Assembly (NCBI GenBank): GCA_017965125.1 | Contig: JAGCQO010000180.1 | Location: 1-10,489, forward strand | DNA: 10,489 nt | DNA from: Paludibacteraceae bacterium | GTDB taxonomy: Bacteria > Bacteroidota > Bacteroidia > Bacteroidales > Paludibacteraceae | Direction of reading: 5' to 3' | Shown here: one piece after another, positions 1-6,824 of the stretch | How the letters are laid out: each line of letters begins with the position of its first letter | Numbering within the stretch: the stretch's first letter is position 1 | The notes under the pieces: generated by a model | The model's database searches: none | What the model was told of the DNA's origin: nothing | Seen by the model: only the letters and a program-made list of their open reading frames with translations | Position numbers and translations under genes: made by a program

Positions 1-2
1 AT

Positions 3-179
3 GAGGATGCTTATCGCTTTTACAGAAATAAAGTTGACTCCCTTCTTCATGAGACAGAGAAGTATGCGACGAAAGCAGAGGAAATAGAACGCTTTATAAG
101 AAATACACCTGAAAAGGGTTATATAACTCCAACTAAGATTATGGGCGATTTTAAGAAACGAGGCGAAATCAGATACTGA
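3..179 (+). CDS. C-terminal fragment of an unrecognised protein
   Basis: An open frame enters from the left edge and ends at a TGA at 177-179, giving the last 58 residues of a longer protein. The fragment is charged and probably mostly helical, with a Lys/Glu-rich stretch (around KYATKAEEIERF) and a basic, aromatic end (KKRGEIRY). I do not recognise the family, and no motif in it supports a function. It is followed by about 100 nt of intergenic sequence carrying the pyrH promoter, so it is probably a separate transcription unit from the genes to its right. The other two forward frames are closed early in this stretch, which supports the frame choice, but a 58-codon run alone is modest evidence for a real gene. 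Confidence 0.55.
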   Translation, partial: EDAYRFYRNKVDSLLHETEKYATKAEEIERFIRNTPEKGYITPTKIMGDFKKRGEIRY

Positions 180-228
180 CGCGTGTTCCTTTGCTTGTCT
201 CGTGTCTGGTTATAAAAAACAAACAAAA

Positions 229-259
229 TTGGCAGTGGCTACTAATTCTGCTATATTTG
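229..259 (+). promoter_or_regulatory. Bacteroidota-type promoter of pyrH
   Basis: TATATTTG at 252-259 matches the Bacteroidota -7 consensus TAnnTTTG exactly. TTG at 229-231 is a fitting -33 element with a 20-nt spacer. Transcription would begin a few bases downstream, leaving a short A/T-rich leader before the ATG at 282. The same layout with the same spacer recurs before era. Confidence 0.8.
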
Positions 260-281
260 CAAAATATATAATAATTGACAA

Positions 282-992
282 ATGGCACGATTCAATAGAA
301 TTCTCCTGAAACTAAGCGGCGAGTCGCTTATGGGAGAGAAACAGTATGGCATAGACGAGACTCGTCTGGCTGAGTATGCGGCACAGATAAAGGAAGTGCA
401 TGACATGGGCATGCAGATAGGCATTGTGATAGGCGGAGGAAATATCTTCCGCGGATTGAGCGGAGCGTCGAAGGGCTTCGACAGAGTGAAGGGCGACCAG
501 ATGGGTATGCTCGCGACAGTGATAAACAGCCTTGCGCTCAGTTCCGCATTGACAGCGATAGGAGTGAAAACGAGAGTGCTGACAGCCATCAGAATGGAAC
601 CTATCGGCGAGTTCTACACAAAGTGGAAGGCGATTGAGGCGATGCAGAATGGCGAAGTGGCTATCTTCTCGGCTGGAACAGGCAACCCTTACTTTACGAC
701 CGACACAGGCTCGTCGCTCAGAGCCATCGAGATAGAGGCCGATGTCATGCTCAAGGGCACACGTGTGGACGGCATCTACACCGCCGACCCAGAGAAAGAC
801 CCTACGGCAACCAAGTTCGACGAGATAACTTACGACGAAATCTACAACAAGGGCCTCAAGGTCATGGACCTCACTGCCACAACCATGTGCAAGGAGAACG
901 GCATGAAGATTTATGTGTTCAACATGGACAAGGTGGGCAACCTGAAAAAACTCATGGACGGCGAGAATATCGGCACGCTCGTGACTGACTAA
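282..992 (+). CDS. pyrH: UMP kinase (uridylate kinase)
   Basis: Phosphorylates UMP to UDP with ATP in the cytoplasm, the committed step from UMP toward UTP and CTP. Bacterial UMP kinases are hexamers of the amino-acid-kinase fold and are unrelated to eukaryotic UMP/CMP kinases. At 236 residues the protein is the usual full length. Visible motifs are KLSGESL at 10-16 (phosphate-binding), GGGN at 51-54 with FRG following, DQMGMLAT at 72-79 (UMP-binding helix), GTGNPYFTTDT at 132-142, and the ATP-side stretch KGTRVDGIYTADP at 158-170. The ATG lies about 22 nt after a well-formed -7 box, and the N-terminus matches the family. frr follows after 44 nt with no promoter or terminator between them, so the two are probably co-transcribed. 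The widespread bacterial order rpsB-tsf-pyrH-frr is only half kept here: an unrecognised gene lies upstream. Confidence 0.97.
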   Translation: MARFNRILLKLSGESLMGEKQYGIDETRLAEYAAQIKEVHDMGMQIGIVIGGGNIFRGLSGASKGFDRVKGDQMGMLATVINSLALSSALTAIGVKTRVLTAIRMEPIGEFYTKWKAIEAMQNGEVAIFSAGTGNPYFTTDTGSSLRAIEIEADVMLKGTRVDGIYTADPEKDPTATKFDEITYDEIYNKGLKVMDLTATTMCKENGMKIYVFNMDKVGNLKKLMDGENIGTLVTD

Positions 993-1036
993 ACGATAAA
1001 CAAGAAAACAAAATCAATAAACACAATAAAAGCATT

Positions 1037-1597
1037 ATGGCAGAATTGAAAGAATACTTAAGCAAGGCTGAGGAGGCAATGGAAGAAGCAACAATGTATC
1101 TTGAGGAGGCGTTGGCGCGTGTGAGAGCAGGAAAGGCGAATGTCCATATCCTCGATGCTGTGAGAATAGACTACTACGGAACACTGTCGCCAGTGAACGC
1201 GGCTGCTGTTATAACTACTCCTGACGCGAGAACCATCGCTATCAAGCCTTTTGAGAAGGCGATGCTCCCTGTCATCGAGAAGGCGATAATCAACTCCGAG
1301 GTGGGCATCATGCCTATCAACAACGGCGAGATAATCCGTCTCCAGATTCCGCCTCTGACCGAGGATAGAAGACGCGAACTCGTGAAGAAGTGCAAGCAGG
1401 AGTGCGAGAACTCTAAGGTCGTTGTGCGCAACGCACGTCGTGACGTTATAGACAGCCTGAAGAAGGCCATCAAGGAAGGTATGCCTGAGGACGTCGAGAA
1501 GGACGGCGAGGAGCAGATACAGAAGATTCATGACAAGTGGATCAAGAAGATAGACGACCTTTTCGCAGAGAAGGAAAAGGAAATAATGACTGTATAG
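1037..1597 (+). CDS. frr: Ribosome recycling factor
   Basis: Together with EF-G, splits the post-termination 70S complex so that the subunits can be reused. It is cytoplasmic. The 186-residue length is standard. Features of the family are the N-terminal three-helix-bundle segment with RVRAGKANVHILD at 28-40, the hinge and small beta-domain around residues 31-105 (DYYGTLSPVNAAA, TPDARTIAIKPFEK), and the C-terminal helices opening with PPLTEDRRREL at 105-115 and VRNARRD at 130-136. The last 35 residues are a Lys/Glu-rich helix, as expected. The start is the only ATG giving the family N-terminus. No SD-like sequence precedes it; the leader is A-rich, typical of Bacteroidota. It sits between pyrH (44 nt upstream) and rsgA (27 nt downstream) in what looks like one operon. 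Confidence 0.97.
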   Translation: MAELKEYLSKAEEAMEEATMYLEEALARVRAGKANVHILDAVRIDYYGTLSPVNAAAVITTPDARTIAIKPFEKAMLPVIEKAIINSEVGIMPINNGEIIRLQIPPLTEDRRRELVKKCKQECENSKVVVRNARRDVIDSLKKAIKEGMPEDVEKDGEEQIQKIHDKWIKKIDDLFAEKEKEIMTV

Positions 1598-1624
1598 TCG
1601 TAAACACACAAAAGACATTTTGCA

Positions 1625-2560
1625 ATGAAAGGACTTGTAATAAAAAATACAGGCAGCTGGCTTGAGGTGAAGACCGATGACGGCCAGACCTTTCAGTGCA
1701 AGGTGAAGGGCACATTCCGCCTCAAAGGCATAAGGAGCACCAACCCTATTTCGGTGGGCGACAATGTGGTATTCTCTGTCGATAGCGAGGGCTACGGGCT
1801 CATAAGCGAGATAGAGGACCGCAAGAACTACATAATCCGCAAGTCGTCCAACCTCAGCAAACACAGCCAGATAATAGCCGCCAATCTTGACCAGGTCCTG
1901 CTGGTGGCGACGATTGTCCATCCAGAGACATCCACGATGTTCATAGACCGATTCTTGGCCACGGCCGAGGCCTACAACGTCGAGGCGTGCATCGTATTCA
2001 ACAAGATAGACCTGCTTACCGACGAAGACAAGGAGTATCTCAAGTCCATGAGATACCTCTACGAGGGCATCGGATACAAGTGCTGCGAGGTGTCGTCGTT
2101 GACGGGCGAGGGCGTCAAAGAGCTGCGTGACAGCCTGAAAGACAAAGTGACGCTTTTCTCCGGCAATTCGGGAGTGGGCAAATCCACGCTTATAAACACT
2201 CTGCTCGGGCGAGAGATAGCCAAGACAGGTGAAATATCGTCGTATCACGACAAGGGCATGCACACGACCACGTTCTCCGAGATGTATGAGATAGACGGCG
2301 GAGGCTACATAATAGACACGCCGGGAATAAAGGGCTTCGGCACAGTGGATTTCAAGCGCGACGAGGTGTCGCATTACTTCCCGGAGATTTTCAAGGCGTC
2401 GGCCGACTGCAGATTCAATAACTGCACCCATGTCCACGAGCCGGGCTGCGCAGTGCTCAAGGCGGTGGAGGAGCACAGAATCAGCGCGTCAAGATACACA
2501 AGTTACATAAGCGTGATGGAAGACGAGAGCGAGAGCAAGTATCGCGAGCACGATCGTTAA
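1625..2560 (+). CDS. rsgA: Ribosome small subunit-dependent GTPase RsgA
   Basis: Late 30S-assembly GTPase (YjeQ/EngC family) that checks the decoding centre and releases RbfA; its GTPase is stimulated by the 30S subunit. The 311 residues show the diagnostic circular permutation. An N-terminal OB-fold (about 1-70) is followed by G4 NKID at 126-129, G5 SSLT at 157-160, and only then the P-loop GNSGVGKST at 180-188, G2 HTTT at 213-216 and G3 DTPG at 231-234. A C-terminal zinc site is complete as C262-x4-C267-x-H269-x5-C275, matching the YjeQ pattern. The final residues are charged and poorly conserved. It starts 27 nt after frr and the next gene begins 12 nt after its stop, so it is probably in the pyrH transcript. 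Confidence 0.96.
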   Translation: MKGLVIKNTGSWLEVKTDDGQTFQCKVKGTFRLKGIRSTNPISVGDNVVFSVDSEGYGLISEIEDRKNYIIRKSSNLSKHSQIIAANLDQVLLVATIVHPETSTMFIDRFLATAEAYNVEACIVFNKIDLLTDEDKEYLKSMRYLYEGIGYKCCEVSSLTGEGVKELRDSLKDKVTLFSGNSGVGKSTLINTLLGREIAKTGEISSYHDKGMHTTTFSEMYEIDGGGYIIDTPGIKGFGTVDFKRDEVSHYFPEIFKASADCRFNNCTHVHEPGCAVLKAVEEHRISASRYTSYISVMEDESESKYREHDR

Positions 2561-2572
2561 GTCCATTAGCCC

Positions 2573-3793
2573 ATGAGATATTACAGCAATACATACAACT
2601 GGGTGAAGGCAGGCTTTGCCGCTTTCGCCGTGATGATAGTCGTGGCTTCATTGTTTGTCCTCAATGCTTTTGTGGACAGACTTTCGGACATGGAGACCCG
2701 TCGTGTCAGCAACTGGGCGGAGGCGACGCGCGTCATCGCGAAGGCCGACGAGAACGCCGATCTGACGCTTGAACTCAAGGTCATAAACGACAACACGGAC
2801 ATCCCGGTCATACTCGCCGACTCGGCAGGCAACTTCCTCGACGCAAGGAACATCGACGTGCCGGATGACGCCAGGGAAAGGGCTGAGTGGACCAAGGCGA
2901 CGATACGCAAGTTCGGGCAGGCGCGCGAGCCGATTGAGATAGAGATGGACGACGAGAGCCATCAGTATGTTTACTACGACGAGTCGATGATGGTCGTCGG
3001 GCTGAGGCTGTTCACCATCGGTGCGCTTTCCATCATTTTCATATTCATCGTCGTGCTTGTGCTGTTCCTTTACAGCACATGGAAGTCTGAGCAGAACGCC
3101 GTTTGGGCTGGCATGAGCAAGGAAACGGCTCATCAGTTAGGCACTCCGATTTCGTCGCTTGAGGCGTGGATGGAACTGTTCAAGCTCAGAGACCCGAGCC
3201 ACGGCGAGTATGTGGGCGAGATGGGCAAGGATGTTAATCGCCTGAAAATCATTGCGGAGCGATTCTCGAAGATAGGCTCCACTCCGGAGCTGAACGAGGA
3301 GAGCATCCTGCCGGTCGTGTCGAATGCCGTGTCTTACATGCGCGACAGAACGTCGAAGCGCGTGGACATAAGCCTTGTGAGCCACATCGGCGAAGATTAT
3401 AAGATGCCGCTCAATGTTCCGCTTTTCGAGTGGGTTATAGAGAATCTGTGCAAGAACGCAGTGGACTCGATGGGCGGAAAGTCTGGAAAAATCGTCGTCG
3501 AGGTGAATGCCGACAGGGACTTTTGCGAGATAGACGTGACCGACACGGGAAGCGGAATACCGAAGTACAAGTGGAACACGATATTCAAGTCGGGCTACAC
3601 CACGAAGAAACGAGGCTGGGGACTCGGCCTTTCGTTCGCGAAACGCATCATCGAGGAGTATCATGACGGAAAGATTTACGTCAAAGATTCCGAAGACGGC
3701 AAGGGGACAACGTTTGCGATTGTTCTTTTCAAGAATAAAAAGAGGCGCGGCGTATGGCTTAACAGGATTTTTATGAAAAAAATAATCAAATAA
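2573..3793 (+). CDS. Membrane sensor histidine kinase (orphan)
   Basis: A 406-residue two-component sensor kinase. A first membrane segment lies at about 13-33, an extracytoplasmic region of about 105 residues follows, and a second segment lies at about 143-167. The kinase core is complete. The H box is KETAHQLGTPISSL at 183-196, with the predicted phospho-His at H187. The N box is ENLCKNAVDSM at 290-300 (N291, N295), G1 is DTGSGIP at 324-330, and the glycine-rich G2 is GWGLGLS at 348-354. The outer domain (DIPVILADSAGNFLD at 76-90) suggests a PAS/Cache-like sensor, which is inference. No HAMP domain is evident between the second membrane segment and the H box. The protein ends in a strongly basic tail. 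No response regulator is encoded in the window. The 12-nt gap after rsgA suggests co-transcription with ribosome-biogenesis genes. Signal and partner are unknown. Confidence 0.93.
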   Translation: MRYYSNTYNWVKAGFAAFAVMIVVASLFVLNAFVDRLSDMETRRVSNWAEATRVIAKADENADLTLELKVINDNTDIPVILADSAGNFLDARNIDVPDDARERAEWTKATIRKFGQAREPIEIEMDDESHQYVYYDESMMVVGLRLFTIGALSIIFIFIVVLVLFLYSTWKSEQNAVWAGMSKETAHQLGTPISSLEAWMELFKLRDPSHGEYVGEMGKDVNRLKIIAERFSKIGSTPELNEESILPVVSNAVSYMRDRTSKRVDISLVSHIGEDYKMPLNVPLFEWVIENLCKNAVDSMGGKSGKIVVEVNADRDFCEIDVTDTGSGIPKYKWNTIFKSGYTTKKRGWGLGLSFAKRIIEEYHDGKIYVKDSEDGKGTTFAIVLFKNKKRRGVWLNRIFMKKIIK

Positions 3794-3797
3794 TTCG

Positions 3798-3825
3798 TTT
3801 CGTGTGAGATAAATATTTACTTTTG
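3798..3825 (+). promoter_or_regulatory. Promoter of the yceD-rpmF unit
   Basis: TACTTTTG at 3818-3825 fits the TAnnTTTG -7 consensus. Upstream, TTTCG at 3798-3802 is a weak -33 candidate at roughly the right distance. The predicted transcript would begin near 3832, giving a leader of about 20 nt before the GTG start at 3853. Confidence 0.65.
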
Positions 3826-3852
3826 CGGAGTTTTTTCGCATAGACTGAAAAG

Positions 3853-4401
3853 GTGACGACCGACGACAGATATAAATTAAACCTCCAAAACCTGCCAGAT
3901 GAGGGCGAGCGATTGAGTTTTGATTTGGATGATGAGTTCTTCGCAAGCATCGAAGGTGGCGAGATAAAGGGAGGCGATGTTGAAGTCGAGGTTTTTGTTC
4001 AAAGCGTTGGACAAGGAGCATACGAGGTCGAGATTGAGATGGAAGGCGAACTGACGATTCAGTGTGACAGATGCTTGAGCGACATGTCACAACCGATAGA
4101 GAGCAGTGAGGTCGTGCGTGTGAAAACAGCTGAGGTTGACAAGCAGAGCGAGGATGACGACGGCGAATTGATAACGATTCCTGTGGATTTGATGACTGTT
4201 GACTTGGCAAGACACTTTTACGAGACGGCTGCCTTGAATATTCCGCTGAGACATGTTCACGAGGAAGGCGGATGCGACGAGGAGATGTCTAAGAGATTGG
4301 AAGAAATGAGGGCTGTGAACGCCGACGAGAGGACAAGCGACGACGGCGAGACCGACCCAAGATGGAATGAACTTAAAAAACTAATTGACAATAATAAATA
4401 A
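3853..4401 (+). CDS. yceD: DUF177/YceD family protein, GTG start
   Basis: A 182-residue acidic protein of the YceD (DUF177) family, whose gene lies immediately upstream of rpmF across many bacteria. In plants and some bacteria the family is linked to 23S rRNA accumulation or processing; the molecular role is not settled. Family marks are FDLDDEFFASIEG near 23-35, the CDRC pair at 71-74 within the conserved core, C141 after a His/Glu-rich stretch, and the C-terminal signature DPRWNELKKL at 168-177. The start must be GTG at 3853: an in-frame TAG sits at 3841-3843, and the first in-frame ATG is not until residue 63, beyond conserved sequence. rpmF follows after 18 nt, so the two form an operon. 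Confidence 0.92.
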   Translation: MTTDDRYKLNLQNLPDEGERLSFDLDDEFFASIEGGEIKGGDVEVEVFVQSVGQGAYEVEIEMEGELTIQCDRCLSDMSQPIESSEVVRVKTAEVDKQSEDDDGELITIPVDLMTVDLARHFYETAALNIPLRHVHEEGGCDEEMSKRLEEMRAVNADERTSDDGETDPRWNELKKLIDNNK

Positions 4402-4419
4402 ACTAAATTAATAAGAACA

Positions 4420-4608
4420 ATGGCACATCCTAAGAGAAGACAGTCTAACAGAAGAACAGCAGCTAGAAGAACTCACGACGTGGCAAAGGCTCCAACATTG
4501 GTTGCTTGCTCAAACTGCGGCGCAGTACATATCTATCACACAGTATGTCCAGAGTGCGGATTCTATAGAGGTAAGCTCGCTGTAGAGAAGACAGCAGCAA
4601 ACGCTTAA
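4420..4608 (+). CDS. rpmF: 50S ribosomal protein L32
   Basis: Small structural protein of the large ribosomal subunit. The 62 residues begin with the family signature MAHPKRRQSNRRTAARRTH, a basic rRNA-binding tail. A zinc ribbon is complete, with C30-x2-C33 and C43-x2-C46, so this is the zinc-binding (C+) form rather than the Cys-less paralogue made under zinc starvation in some bacteria. All seven arginines are encoded by AGA, unlike the mixed Arg codons in neighbouring genes such as the histidine kinase, which suggests codon bias for high expression. It lies 18 nt after yceD and is followed within about 25 nt by a hairpin terminator. plsX, which often follows rpmF in other phyla, is absent. 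Confidence 0.98.
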   Translation: MAHPKRRQSNRRTAARRTHDVAKAPTLVACSNCGAVHIYHTVCPECGFYRGKLAVEKTAANA

Positions 4609-4627
4609 TAGACTGAAGAAAAAAGAT

Positions 4628-4656
4628 TTTGCCCAGTAAAGATTTATACATCTTTG
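4628..4656 (+). promoter_or_regulatory. Possible weak promoter of fabH inside the terminator
   Basis: CATCTTTG at 4649-4656 is one base off the TAnnTTTG -7 box, and TTTG at 4628-4631 could act as the -33 element, though with only a 17-nt spacer. It lies within the terminator hairpin. fabH starts at 4689 and otherwise has no promoter between the terminator and its ATG, so it needs either this element or readthrough. Confidence 0.35.
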
Positions 4657-4671
4657 CATGGGCATTTTTTT
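4630..4671 (+). terminator. Rho-independent terminator after rpmF
   Basis: An inverted repeat pairs TGCCCA (4630-4635) with TGGGCA (4659-4664) and AAAGAT (4638-4643) with ATCTTT (4650-4655), separated by a small asymmetric internal loop. The apical loop is six nt. Seven T residues (4665-4671) follow directly. An A-rich stretch also lies to the left at 4617-4624, so it may work to some extent in both directions. Confidence 0.8.
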
Positions 4672-4688
4672 AAATAAGAAGAAAATTT

Positions 4689-5678
4689 ATGAATGCAGCT
4701 ATAACAGGTGTGGGAGGCTATGTGCCAGACTACAGACAGACTAATGAAGAGCTCAGCAAGATGGTTGACACGAGCGACGAGTGGATAATGTCGCATGTGG
4801 GAATCAAGGAGCGTCGCATACTTAAAGGCGAGAACCAAGGCTCATCGGTGATGGGCGCTGCTGCCGTCGAGGACCTTGTCAAGAAGACAGGTGTGAACAA
4901 GGACGAGATAGAGGTTCTGATATGCGCGACAACGACTCCTGACCACGTGTTCCCAAACTGCTCTTCGATGATTTCATACAAGGCTGGCTTGAAGAACGCT
5001 TTCGTTTTCGATGTCTCTGCGGCATGCTGCGGCTTCATCGAGGCGCTTGAGGTCGGTTCGAACTTCATCAAGTCGGGAAAGTACAAGAAGGTGGTTGTTG
5101 TAGCGGCAGAGAAAATGTCCAGCATAACAAACTACGAGGACAGAACGACTTGTCCGCTGTTTGGCGACGGTGCGGCTGCGGTGCTGCTTGAGCCATGCGG
5201 CGACGACATGGGTGTCATGGACACAGAATACCACGTCGATGGCGAAGGCGGTCAGTATCTCTACCTGAAGACTTGCGGCTCGGCTTATCCTGTGACTGAG
5301 GAGAGAGTGAGAAATCACGAGCACCAGCTTTACCAGAAAGGCCCAGTGGTTTACAAGTTTGCTGTGACAAACATGGCTGAGATAGCGGCACGCATGATGG
5401 AGAGAAACAACTTGAAGTCGGAGGACGTTGACTGGTTCATCCCTCATCAGGCTAACCTCAGAATCATCGATGCGGCTGTGCAAAGAATGCAGTTGCCATA
5501 CGAAAAGACAATAATCAACATCGACAAGTACGGAAACACTTCTGGCGCGACCATAGCTATATGCTTGTGGGAGAACGAGAAGAAGTTCAAGAAAGGCGAC
5601 AATATGATATTCGCTGCTTTCGGCGCAGGATTCCTTTGGGGCTCTGTGTACTTGAAGTGGGCCTACGACCCAAAATAA
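4689..5678 (+). CDS. fabH: 3-oxoacyl-ACP synthase III
   Basis: Starts type II fatty-acid synthesis by condensing a short acyl-CoA with malonyl-ACP, and so helps set straight- or branched-chain primer use. The 329-residue length is normal and the thiolase fold is complete. The catalytic triad is visible: C113 in SAACCGF (110-116), H253 in IPHQAN (251-256) and N283 in YGNTS (281-285). GDGAAAVLL at 159-167 and FGAGFLWGS at 311-319 are further family marks. The active-site Cys is followed by a second Cys (C114) where E. coli FabH has Ala. The gene has a terminator on each side, so it is probably largely monocistronic. Neither plsX nor fabD/fabG adjoins it, unlike the E. coli cluster. Primer specificity cannot be read from sequence by eye. 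Confidence 0.96.
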   Translation: MNAAITGVGGYVPDYRQTNEELSKMVDTSDEWIMSHVGIKERRILKGENQGSSVMGAAAVEDLVKKTGVNKDEIEVLICATTTPDHVFPNCSSMISYKAGLKNAFVFDVSAACCGFIEALEVGSNFIKSGKYKKVVVVAAEKMSSITNYEDRTTCPLFGDGAAAVLLEPCGDDMGVMDTEYHVDGEGGQYLYLKTCGSAYPVTEERVRNHEHQLYQKGPVVYKFAVTNMAEIAARMMERNNLKSEDVDWFIPHQANLRIIDAAVQRMQLPYEKTIINIDKYGNTSGATIAICLWENEKKFKKGDNMIFAAFGAGFLWGSVYLKWAYDPK

Positions 5679-5702
5679 CGAAGGCGGTTGCTTGAAAAGA
5701 CA

Positions 5703-5741
5703 AGGGCGGGACGATGGATTCATTGTTCCGCCTTATTTTTT
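5703..5741 (+). terminator. Rho-independent terminator after fabH
   Basis: GGCGGGAC (5705-5712) pairs with GTTCCGCC (5725-5732) with one G-T wobble, extended by two weaker pairs (5703-5704 with 5733-5734). The loop is 12 nt and a T-rich run (5736-5741) follows. It lies between the convergent ends of fabH and the permease. Its reverse side lacks a clean T tract, so it mainly serves fabH. Confidence 0.82.
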
Positions 5742-5759
5742 GTGGCATGAGGTTTTGCC

Positions 5760-6686
5760 TTAAAGCATGCTCATGATGGTGACGACGACCGGGATGGAGA
5801 TGATGGACAGCGCTGTGCTGACGACTGTGCCCTGCACGACGTGGGTCTCGTCCTTGCCGAAGCTCAGGCAGAACATAGTGCCGAACGATGCGACAGGCAT
5901 GGCTATGAGCAGGGCGTTGATGAGGTTTATCTGGCGGTTGATGCCGATGAGGTTCCAGAGCATGAAGAGCGCCAACGGCGTGACAATCAGGTGCAGGAAG
6001 GTCATGATGTAGGTTCGTGCAGAGCCTAAGATGAGCCTTCGTTTCATGTGCGCCATGGACGAGCCGATGAGCATCATTGAGCCCGGCACGGTGATGCTTC
6101 CGATGAGCTTCGTCGGCGTCGAGATGTATGACGGGATGTCGCTGATGTTGAACGCGACGATGGCTATGGCGATGTAGCACGCCACCATGGCTGGACAGTA
6201 GAGCACAGACCAGTCGAACTTGATTTTTCCGCCGTCGCCCATGATGAAGTAAACGCCGAAGATGAAGACGAACACGGTGTTAGGGATGTTCAGAATGGAT
6301 GCATAGAACACAGATTCCTGGCCGTAGATGGACGCGACGATAGGGTAGCCCATGAATCCGACGTTGGAGAACATGAGCATGAAACTGTAAAAGCCCCTTA
6401 TCTGCTTGTCCTTGACGAACAGCAGCGGCAGTGCAGATGCTATGACAAGAAGGAAGGCGTAAGTCGCAAAACCGACGCCGAGCAACGTCAGAATCATATC
6501 GCGCTGCGGCATGACGTCGCCCATGGCTGACGCTGCGATGAGGCAGGGGCACGTGAACTTTATGATGAAAGAGGAAAGGTGCTTGTCGAAGTCGGCTCCC
6601 ATGAGTCTGAACTTGGACGCTACGAATCCGGCTATGACAATGACTACCAGTGTAATCATTTGCGTCAAGATGTCTGTGAAACCCAT
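5760..6686 (-). CDS. AEC-family membrane permease
   Basis: A 308-residue, very hydrophobic protein with about ten membrane segments, in two five-helix halves separated by a soluble stretch around residues 150-160 and 210-222. It matches the auxin efflux carrier (AEC/membrane transport protein) family. The first-half motif FSNVGFMGYPI at 106-116 and the second-half MPVASFGTMF at 263-272 are equivalent crossover regions. Bacterial members export or import small organic acids such as malate or malonate, but the substrate here cannot be inferred. It lies on the strand opposite its neighbours, convergent with fabH (81-nt gap containing a terminator) and divergent from the nucleoside-hydrolase-like gene. 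The ATG at 6684-6686 is preceded by a -7 box at 6715-6722 on the same strand, which supports this start and separate control. Confidence 0.9.
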   Translation of the reverse strand: MGFTDILTQMITLVVIVIAGFVASKFRLMGADFDKHLSSFIIKFTCPCLIAASAMGDVMPQRDMILTLLGVGFATYAFLLVIASALPLLFVKDKQIRGFYSFMLMFSNVGFMGYPIVASIYGQESVFYASILNIPNTVFVFIFGVYFIMGDGGKIKFDWSVLYCPAMVACYIAIAIVAFNISDIPSYISTPTKLIGSITVPGSMMLIGSSMAHMKRRLILGSARTYIMTFLHLIVTPLALFMLWNLIGINRQINLINALLIAMPVASFGTMFCLSFGKDETHVVQGTVVSTALSIISIPVVVTIMSML

Positions 6687-6714
6687 AGTGAGCAGTTGTT
6701 GAAAAAAACAGGGG

Positions 6715-6722
6715 CAAAGATA
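6715..6722 (-). promoter_or_regulatory. -7 box of the permease gene
   Basis: Read on the minus strand this is TATCTTTG, a perfect TAnnTTTG match. No good TTG lies at the right distance for a -33 element; the nearest is only 12 nt upstream. The leader to the ATG would be about 20 nt. Confidence 0.6.
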
Positions 6723-6770
6723 CGTCTTTTATGGCAATAGAATCAGTCGGTTAGCCTTGTGTGGCCGCCG

Positions 6771-6798
6771 TTTGCTGTTAAAAAAAATAATAAATTTG
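6771..6798 (+). promoter_or_regulatory. Promoter of the nucleoside-hydrolase-like gene
   Basis: TAAATTTG at 6791-6798 fits the -7 consensus. TTTG at 6771-6774 is the likely -33 element, with a shorter than usual spacer of 16 nt. It lies inside the upstream extension of the open frame, which argues that translation begins at 6825 and not further left. Confidence 0.6.
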
Positions 6799-6824
6799 TA
6801 TTCTCATATAAAAAACATAAACGA

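Noticed and set aside
1597..1625. A TTTTG-containing stretch as a promoter for rsgA
   Set aside because: It lacks the TA of the -7 box and touches the ATG, so it would give almost no leader. Co-transcription with frr is simpler.
1058..2476. A 472-codon open frame on the minus strand across frr and rsgA
   Set aside because: It lies fully opposite two well-supported genes, has no recognisable domain, and is rich in Leu/Val/Arg/His as expected from the reverse of GAG/GAC/AAG-rich codons. It is a shadow frame.
3824..3840. Small hairpin TGCG...CGCA with a T-rich loop, as a terminator after the kinase gene
   Set aside because: The stem is only four pairs and no T tract follows it; it overlaps the yceD promoter and leader instead. 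No convincing terminator was seen after the kinase.
3137..4210. A 357-codon minus-strand open frame spanning the kinase and yceD
   Set aside because: It crosses two real genes and a promoter, has low-complexity shadow composition, and lacks any motif.
6759..6824. Upstream extension of the nucleoside-hydrolase-like frame to a GTG
   Set aside because: The extension contains the -33 and -7 elements, so it would lie upstream of the transcript start. The ATG at 6825 begins a proper signal peptide.
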